A stretch of DNA of 46,747 nucleotides, from assembly GCA_937139035.1 (NCBI GenBank), contig CAKZPK010000353.1:1-46747 (forward strand). Direction: 5' to 3'. The notes under the pieces were generated by a model, which saw only the letters and a program-made list of their open reading frames with translations, was not told where the DNA came from and ran no database searches. Positions 42,599-46,747 of the stretch are shown piece after piece. The stretch comes from an uncultured Crocinitomix sp. (GTDB lineage Bacteria > Bacteroidota > Bacteroidia > Flavobacteriales_D > Crocinitomicaceae). A program made the translations under genes and the position numbers. Each line of letters begins with the position of its first letter. The stretch's first letter is position 1.

Positions 42599-43336
42599 AT
42601 GCGCAGCTTTTTTTCCATCATCCTTCTATCACTATTCATTTCCTGTTCAAGTTCGGCAGAAGAAGACAAAAGCGTCTCTAGCACTAATGAAGCTCTCTTA
42701 GCATTAGACACTGCGAATTATAATGTTGGTTTTTTAATCATGGACGGTGTATTCAATTCTGAGTTAACTGCCCCTTACGATATTTTTCATCATACCATTT
42801 TTAGAGATGATATAAAACCAATGAATGTTTTTACAGTTGCCAATAGCAAAGAACCTGTTACAAGTTTTGAAGGGCTTAAAATACTCCCTGACTTTGATTA
42901 TTTAACAGATGATTTGCCAAAGATTGACATACTCGTTGTACCCAGCGCCGAGCATCATTTAGACAGTGATTTAGAAGATACAGCAATGCTTAATTTTGTG
43001 AAAACTACCGCCAAAACCGCAATGTATGTTACCTCACATTGTGACGGCGCATTTGTTTTAGCCAAAGCAGGGTTGTTAGATAATGTTATTTGTACCACCT
43101 TTCCTGGAGATGTACAGGCCATGCGCGACATGTTTCCGCATCTTGATGTAAGAGATAGCACTTTATTTGTGCATGACGGAAAATTCATAACCTCAGCTGG
43201 AGGTGCTAAAAGCTTTGAAGCTGCTCTTTACCTGTGCGAATTAATGTACGGTAAACAAAATGCAAACGACATTGCTGAAGGAATGGTGATTGATTGGGAT
43301 TTAGATAGCGTGCCGCATACAATAATTCGACACTAG
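42599..43336 (+). CDS. DJ-1/PfpI family lipoprotein
   Basis: About 245 residues from ATG 42599 (the frame extends to a TTG at 42578 inside the CPBP gene). Lipoprotein signal RSFFSIILLSLFISC is followed by a class-I glutamine amidotransferase-like fold: VGFLIMDGVFNSELTAPYDI, DILVVPSAEH, and the nucleophile elbow VTSHCDGAF (Cys148). The pattern is like the GATase-1 part of AraC-GATase proteins, but no HTH is attached. Membrane anchoring of a DJ-1-like domain is unusual; the role is unknown. It follows the CPBP gene with an 11-base separation. Confidence 0.8.
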   Translation: MRSFFSIILLSLFISCSSSAEEDKSVSSTNEALLALDTANYNVGFLIMDGVFNSELTAPYDIFHHTIFRDDIKPMNVFTVANSKEPVTSFEGLKILPDFDYLTDDLPKIDILVVPSAEHHLDSDLEDTAMLNFVKTTAKTAMYVTSHCDGAFVLAKAGLLDNVICTTFPGDVQAMRDMFPHLDVRDSTLFVHDGKFITSAGGAKSFEAALYLCELMYGKQNANDIAEGMVIDWDLDSVPHTIIRH

Positions 43337-43425
43337 CGAAATAGACGAAATATTGGTTATTGCGCACTGCAAAAGCCAACCACCTTGGTTTGACAATCGT
43401 TTAAGTTTAAACAACCCCTAACCAT

Positions 43426-45285
43426 ATGAATCCTTTTCGCAACCTCCTTATTCTACTTCTCTGTTTTTCGCAACCAAGTTTTTCGCAAATTGGTGTCAAT
43501 ATAGGCTTGCCTGAACGCGGTGGAACTTATATTGATTTAGTAAAAGAGAATTATCGGTGGAACAATCTAGCAACCTCCACACCACTAAATTCAGACGAAA
43601 TTGATGCAAGCGGTTGGCCAATAATTAATGCAGAGTACATAATTGATTTTAGGCCCGTTGCTGAATGGGGAGGGTTTATTGACGACCCAGAGGTATACCG
43701 ATTAGATGTGAGCGGAACCTGGAAATGTTCATTCATAGGTCAGGCAGACCTTTCTGCGTGGGGCGGAACAATTGCTTCAATCAGCTATGATATGCCAAGT
43801 AATACTACAACGTTTGATTTTGTTGTATCTCCAGGAAGTGACGGGCTGTTTTTTATTCAATTTGATAATACACAGCGCACAGACACTGACCCTTTAAATA
43901 CAGGTTTTACAAACTTTAAGATGCTACGCCCAGGCTATACAAATGATGACAACCTATTTCATACCGCGTTTTTAGATTTATTTAATGAACTTGATTTTAG
44001 TGCTATTCGTTATATGGTTTATACTAATACCAACGGTAGTGATCCTATTTATCCGATCGAAAAAAATTGGGCCGATCGAAAATTGCCAACAGACGCCGCA
44101 CAAACTAAAATGAATGCGTTAAATAAAAAAGACGGTGCATGTTGGGAACATGTTGTTGATATCGCTAACCGAACAGAAACAGATGCATGGATTAATGTTC
44201 CAATTTCTGCAAGCACAGATTATATTCATGAATTAGCCGAGTTTTTTAAAGCAAACCTATCACCTGATTTAACGCTTTATGTTGAAAGCAGCAATGAAGT
44301 TTGGAATATTGCCCCAGGTTTTGAACAAAGTGTCTATAATGAAAACGAAGCTGCAGCCCTTGGCATTAGTCCAATTGAAAATCATGCAAGACGCACCGTT
44401 GAAATTGCTCAAATTTTTGAAACCGTTTTTGGAATTGGTAGTTTAAACAACCGTGTGCAAGTCATCCTGTGCAGCCATAAACCAATGCTACAATGGTGGG
44501 TTGAACCCATGTTGGAATATATTGAATCAAACTTTGGTGCACCCTCTAATTTTATTGCTGCAATAAGTTGCCAAACCTATTTTTCTGGCGGGGAAGATGA
44601 CGGGGAAAGTATTGCAGATATATTAACTGATTGCCACACCTCTATTACCAACCAAATTGATGATGTTGGCGTAGACCTTGCAGGAAGAAAACAATGGATT
44701 GAGCGTGCCAATGCTTGGGAACTAAGCGGTGGCTTTATGTCATACGAAGGTGGACCAGACCATGGAGGCGGTGGAATTGTAAATATTGAAAATCGAATTT
44801 TAGCTGAGCGCACCATGGGCATGTGCGAAGAAATGCGCTATAATTTAGAAGAGGGCTTCCTAGAAATAGGAGGAAAATTAGCTATGCAGTTTACACTAAC
44901 CAGTAGTTATAACCGCTATGGTTGTTGGGGACTAACAGATGATGTTAATATACCTGATCGCAATTATAAATTTCAATGTATGAAAGATTTGCTTGCGACA
45001 GAACCTTTGCAAATTGCTGAAGAGATAATAGATGAAGGTGTTCTGGTATATCCGAACCCTTCGCAAGGTGCACTTCTTTTTTCATTCAATTTACTTGAAA
45101 ACAATAACCTTAGCATTTCAATTTTTGACCCCACAGGTAGGTTAATCAAAACAATTGCGCAAGTAGATCAAACCAAAGGAAAACACACTGTTGAATTTAA
45201 TAGTGAGGAATTAATGAATGGGCTTTATTATTTTACATTTCAAGCAGGGGTTCAAACTGCGCACGGCTCTTTTGTTCTCAACTAA
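43426..45285 (+). CDS. T9SS-secreted glycoside-hydrolase-like protein
   Basis: Protein of 619 residues with a signal peptide (LLILLLCFSQPSFS), an N-terminal carbohydrate-binding-like beta domain (residues about 20-170), a TIM-barrel-like domain (about 175-510), and a T9SS sorting domain (VYPNPSQGALLFSF...NGLYYFTFQAG). The barrel carries YVESSNEVWN, where Asn290-Glu291 would be the acid/base pair of clan GH-A, and SYEGGPDH with Glu441 as candidate nucleophile. Family resemblance is to secreted cellulose-binding or polysaccharide-active proteins, but I cannot name the GH family or substrate. Confidence 0.7.
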   Translation: MNPFRNLLILLLCFSQPSFSQIGVNIGLPERGGTYIDLVKENYRWNNLATSTPLNSDEIDASGWPIINAEYIIDFRPVAEWGGFIDDPEVYRLDVSGTWKCSFIGQADLSAWGGTIASISYDMPSNTTTFDFVVSPGSDGLFFIQFDNTQRTDTDPLNTGFTNFKMLRPGYTNDDNLFHTAFLDLFNELDFSAIRYMVYTNTNGSDPIYPIEKNWADRKLPTDAAQTKMNALNKKDGACWEHVVDIANRTETDAWINVPISASTDYIHELAEFFKANLSPDLTLYVESSNEVWNIAPGFEQSVYNENEAAALGISPIENHARRTVEIAQIFETVFGIGSLNNRVQVILCSHKPMLQWWVEPMLEYIESNFGAPSNFIAAISCQTYFSGGEDDGESIADILTDCHTSITNQIDDVGVDLAGRKQWIERANAWELSGGFMSYEGGPDHGGGGIVNIENRILAERTMGMCEEMRYNLEEGFLEIGGKLAMQFTLTSSYNRYGCWGLTDDVNIPDRNYKFQCMKDLLATEPLQIAEEIIDEGVLVYPNPSQGALLFSFNLLENNNLSISIFDPTGRLIKTIAQVDQTKGKHTVEFNSEELMNGLYYFTFQAGVQTAHGSFVLN

Positions 45286-45298
45286 CACTCATTAATTA

Positions 45299-46267
45299 CT
45301 AATGTCTATTGTCGCAACTTATACGAATTGGGAGTTCTTCTTCGTCTACAAAATAAATCCGCTTGCACCCAAACCAAGGTTCAACAACATTATAAATAAT
45401 TGATGACTTGTTTTTAAACAACTTTCCCGTCCATTGATATTGGTAAGCACTTTTATCTTCACTAAAGCTTGTTGCTAAAGGTGTCAAATCATGGTCGCCC
45501 TCCACCAAAAAAAGTTTATTGTAAACCAATTGGTTGGTTAATGAATCTACAACGATTAAATGTCTAATTTCTGCATTGTTTTTATTAGCATAGTTCATCA
45601 TATAATAAGTTAAACTGCCCAAATTATATTCATATATATCTTGTACTTGGAATCCATCCAAATCACTGGGTAAATTCTTTACTTTATGGAATAGCGGAAA
45701 ATTTTCAGTCACCATCTTTTTCCATATAATAGGTTCTAATTCCCCTGTTTGAAAAGGACAACTCTGACCAATTGCTACAAAATTATTACCATAATCAAAC
45801 ACCTCTTCCATTGATAATTGGTTCTCTTTAATTTTTAATCCTATGTAATAATCGTAATCTGGAATAGGTAATTGTGGCTCATAAGGAGTGAGGTGTGCAA
45901 CAAGTGCTAAGTCGCTTACTTTTAACGTATAAATTGTATCCTTAATCAAGTGATATAAAAAGAGTTTATCTGATTCTTTAATATTTAATCGAGACAAAAA
46001 ACGCTTTCTATTAGCTGAATCCAACTCATGCAAATTATCATCAACAACATCTAAATCAAGATTTCCTAAATGCTCATTTGCAATCACAAGTGAATCTGGA
46101 TGCTCACTAAAAGGAAAGCCATCTGTCAATGACACAAATCCAAATTCATTCCCATTATTTGAAGCGTAAGTTGTCAACCGGTAGATATCCAAGTTTTGCG
46201 AATAACCAACCAACGAATGAATAATAAGTATCAGTTTTATAAAAGTATACAGTCCTTTTTTCATCAT
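45299..46267 (-). CDS. Hypothetical secreted protein, 322 aa
   Basis: Protein with a signal peptide (KKGLYTFIKLILIIHSLVGY then SQ); two possible ATGs one codon apart (46267, 46264). The mature part is beta-rich (YYIGLKIKENQLSMEEVFDY; LYVIVDSLTNQLVYNKLFLV) with a few Cys. No family recognised. The divergent gap to the ferritin-like gene (46268-46488, 221 bases) shows no clear promoter box. Confidence 0.55.
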   Translation of the reverse strand: MMKKGLYTFIKLILIIHSLVGYSQNLDIYRLTTYASNNGNEFGFVSLTDGFPFSEHPDSLVIANEHLGNLDLDVVDDNLHELDSANRKRFLSRLNIKESDKLFLYHLIKDTIYTLKVSDLALVAHLTPYEPQLPIPDYDYYIGLKIKENQLSMEEVFDYGNNFVAIGQSCPFQTGELEPIIWKKMVTENFPLFHKVKNLPSDLDGFQVQDIYEYNLGSLTYYMMNYANKNNAEIRHLIVVDSLTNQLVYNKLFLVEGDHDLTPLATSFSEDKSAYQYQWTGKLFKNKSSIIYNVVEPWFGCKRIYFVDEEELPIRISCDNRH

Positions 46268-46488
46268 AAAATATAAACACTAAATTAAGCATAGCTGCCC
46301 AATACATATGCACATAAATCCATTAAAAGAGCACTAGATTATTAAGGTTATAGATGAAACTATTATTCGATTAGAGACTGATATTAAACGAATTAACACA
46401 GTTTTAAAACAGGTAATTATACCTAGAACATTCCCTTTTACATTTCTTACATTTGAGATTTACCCAAATTTATTAAAACCTAACTTTT

Positions 46489-46747
46489 ATGGACGGAACC
46501 CTTTTCCAGTTGATCGACGACGTTACGCCGAAAAACTTAAAACAGGCCATGCAACAGGCAATTGAAATTGAAATTGCCACTATCCCTGTTTACCTTTACA
46601 CCTATTATTCTATTAATAGGACACCGAATCAAGATGATTTGGCAACCCAAATTTTAAAGGACTTTAAATTAACACAAAGCAGTGTTGAAGATCCAATTCC
46701 TGACAATATATTAACCGAAATGGCCAATGAATTGGCTTTAGAAATTG
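46489..46747 (+). CDS. VioB-type ferritin-like protein (5' end only)
   Basis: ATG at 46489, 86 codons before the window edge. The text KNLKQAMQQAIEIEIATIPV then YLYTYYSI matches the ferritin-like domain of VioB/iminophenyl-pyruvate dimer synthase-type proteins (LHWAIELEHATIPPYLYAYY), including the Glu of the helix (EIEIATIP). In violacein biosynthesis VioB couples two imines from tryptophan; elsewhere the domain is of unknown role. The rest of the gene and any pigment cluster lie outside the window. Confidence 0.75.
   Translation, partial: MDGTLFQLIDDVTPKNLKQAMQQAIEIEIATIPVYLYTYYSINRTPNQDDLATQILKDFKLTQSSVEDPIPDNILTEMANELALEI

Noticed and set aside
1-46747. CRISPR arrays, transposases, tRNA/rRNA genes, phage genes
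   Set aside because: I looked for regular direct repeats, DDE transposase motifs, integrase RHRY patterns and RNA gene signatures and saw none. A tRNA scan would be needed to be certain.

Overview
The window is AT-rich and looks chromosomal, from a member of the Bacteroidota, most likely a Flavobacteriales-type marine or freshwater bacterium. The evidence is four secreted proteins with C-terminal type IX secretion (T9SS) sorting domains, many lipoproteins, Bacteroidota-type -7 boxes (TAnnTTTG), the order purH-mreB-mreC-mreD-mrdA-rodA, and Flavobacteria-like proteins throughout. I saw no rRNA, tRNA, transposase, integrase or CRISPR array.

Region 1 (1 to about 19.05 kb) is accessory DNA. Nearly all genes lie on the minus strand. 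They are short orphan, immunity-like or stress-type genes: SMI1/KNR4-like, Imm26-DUF4240, ADP-ribosylglycohydrolase, LRR, ankyrin-like, DUF3592, lipoproteins, a double-HExxH peptidase, and small enzyme-plus-regulator units. From about 6.8 to 18.3 kb the gaps between genes hold inverted-repeat elements built like integron attC sites. Short outer arms with AAC...GTT flank an unpaired spacer, then inner arms, then a loop. Each site sits just after a stop codon and just before the next start codon. The best sites are at 9050, 13253, 14401 and 18254. Two long sites (10150 and 15175) are near-copies of each other, and several others are degenerate. I read this as a cassette array with no integrase in view (a CALIN or sedentary array) in a Bacteroidota chromosome. 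All cassettes point to the minus strand, so an integrase would be expected near 19 kb, but a chromosomal ABC exporter lies there instead.

Several cassettes carry more than one gene. One holds a Crp/Fnr regulator, an SDR and a DJ-1/PfpI protein. Another holds a flavin monooxygenase, a DoxX-like protein and a divergent HxlR regulator, with a perfect 11-bp inverted-repeat operator between the divergent genes. An epoxide-hydrolase-like enzyme with a WYL/YafY regulator (4.8-6.5 kb) may be a similar unit, but no clear attC follows it.

Region 2 (19.05-34.2 kb) is a mix of ordinary genes: a NatAB-like ABC exporter, an M23 peptidase lipoprotein with an unusual HxC motif, a GlsB-like protein, T9SS cargo proteins, a LptF/LptG-like membrane protein, an ECF sigma factor with an overlapping Cys/His-rich membrane protein, AlkD-like repair, PaiB-like and DUF1493 proteins, and a lipoprotein with clan-CD-peptidase-like motifs.

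Region 3 (34.4-43.3 kb) is core: purH, then the rod-shape and elongasome operon mreBCD-mrdA-rodA with overlapping stops and starts, a CPBP protease and a DJ-1-like lipoprotein. Region 4 (43.4 kb to the end) has a T9SS-secreted glycoside-hydrolase-like protein, a hypothetical secreted protein, and the start of a VioB-type ferritin-like protein cut by the window edge.
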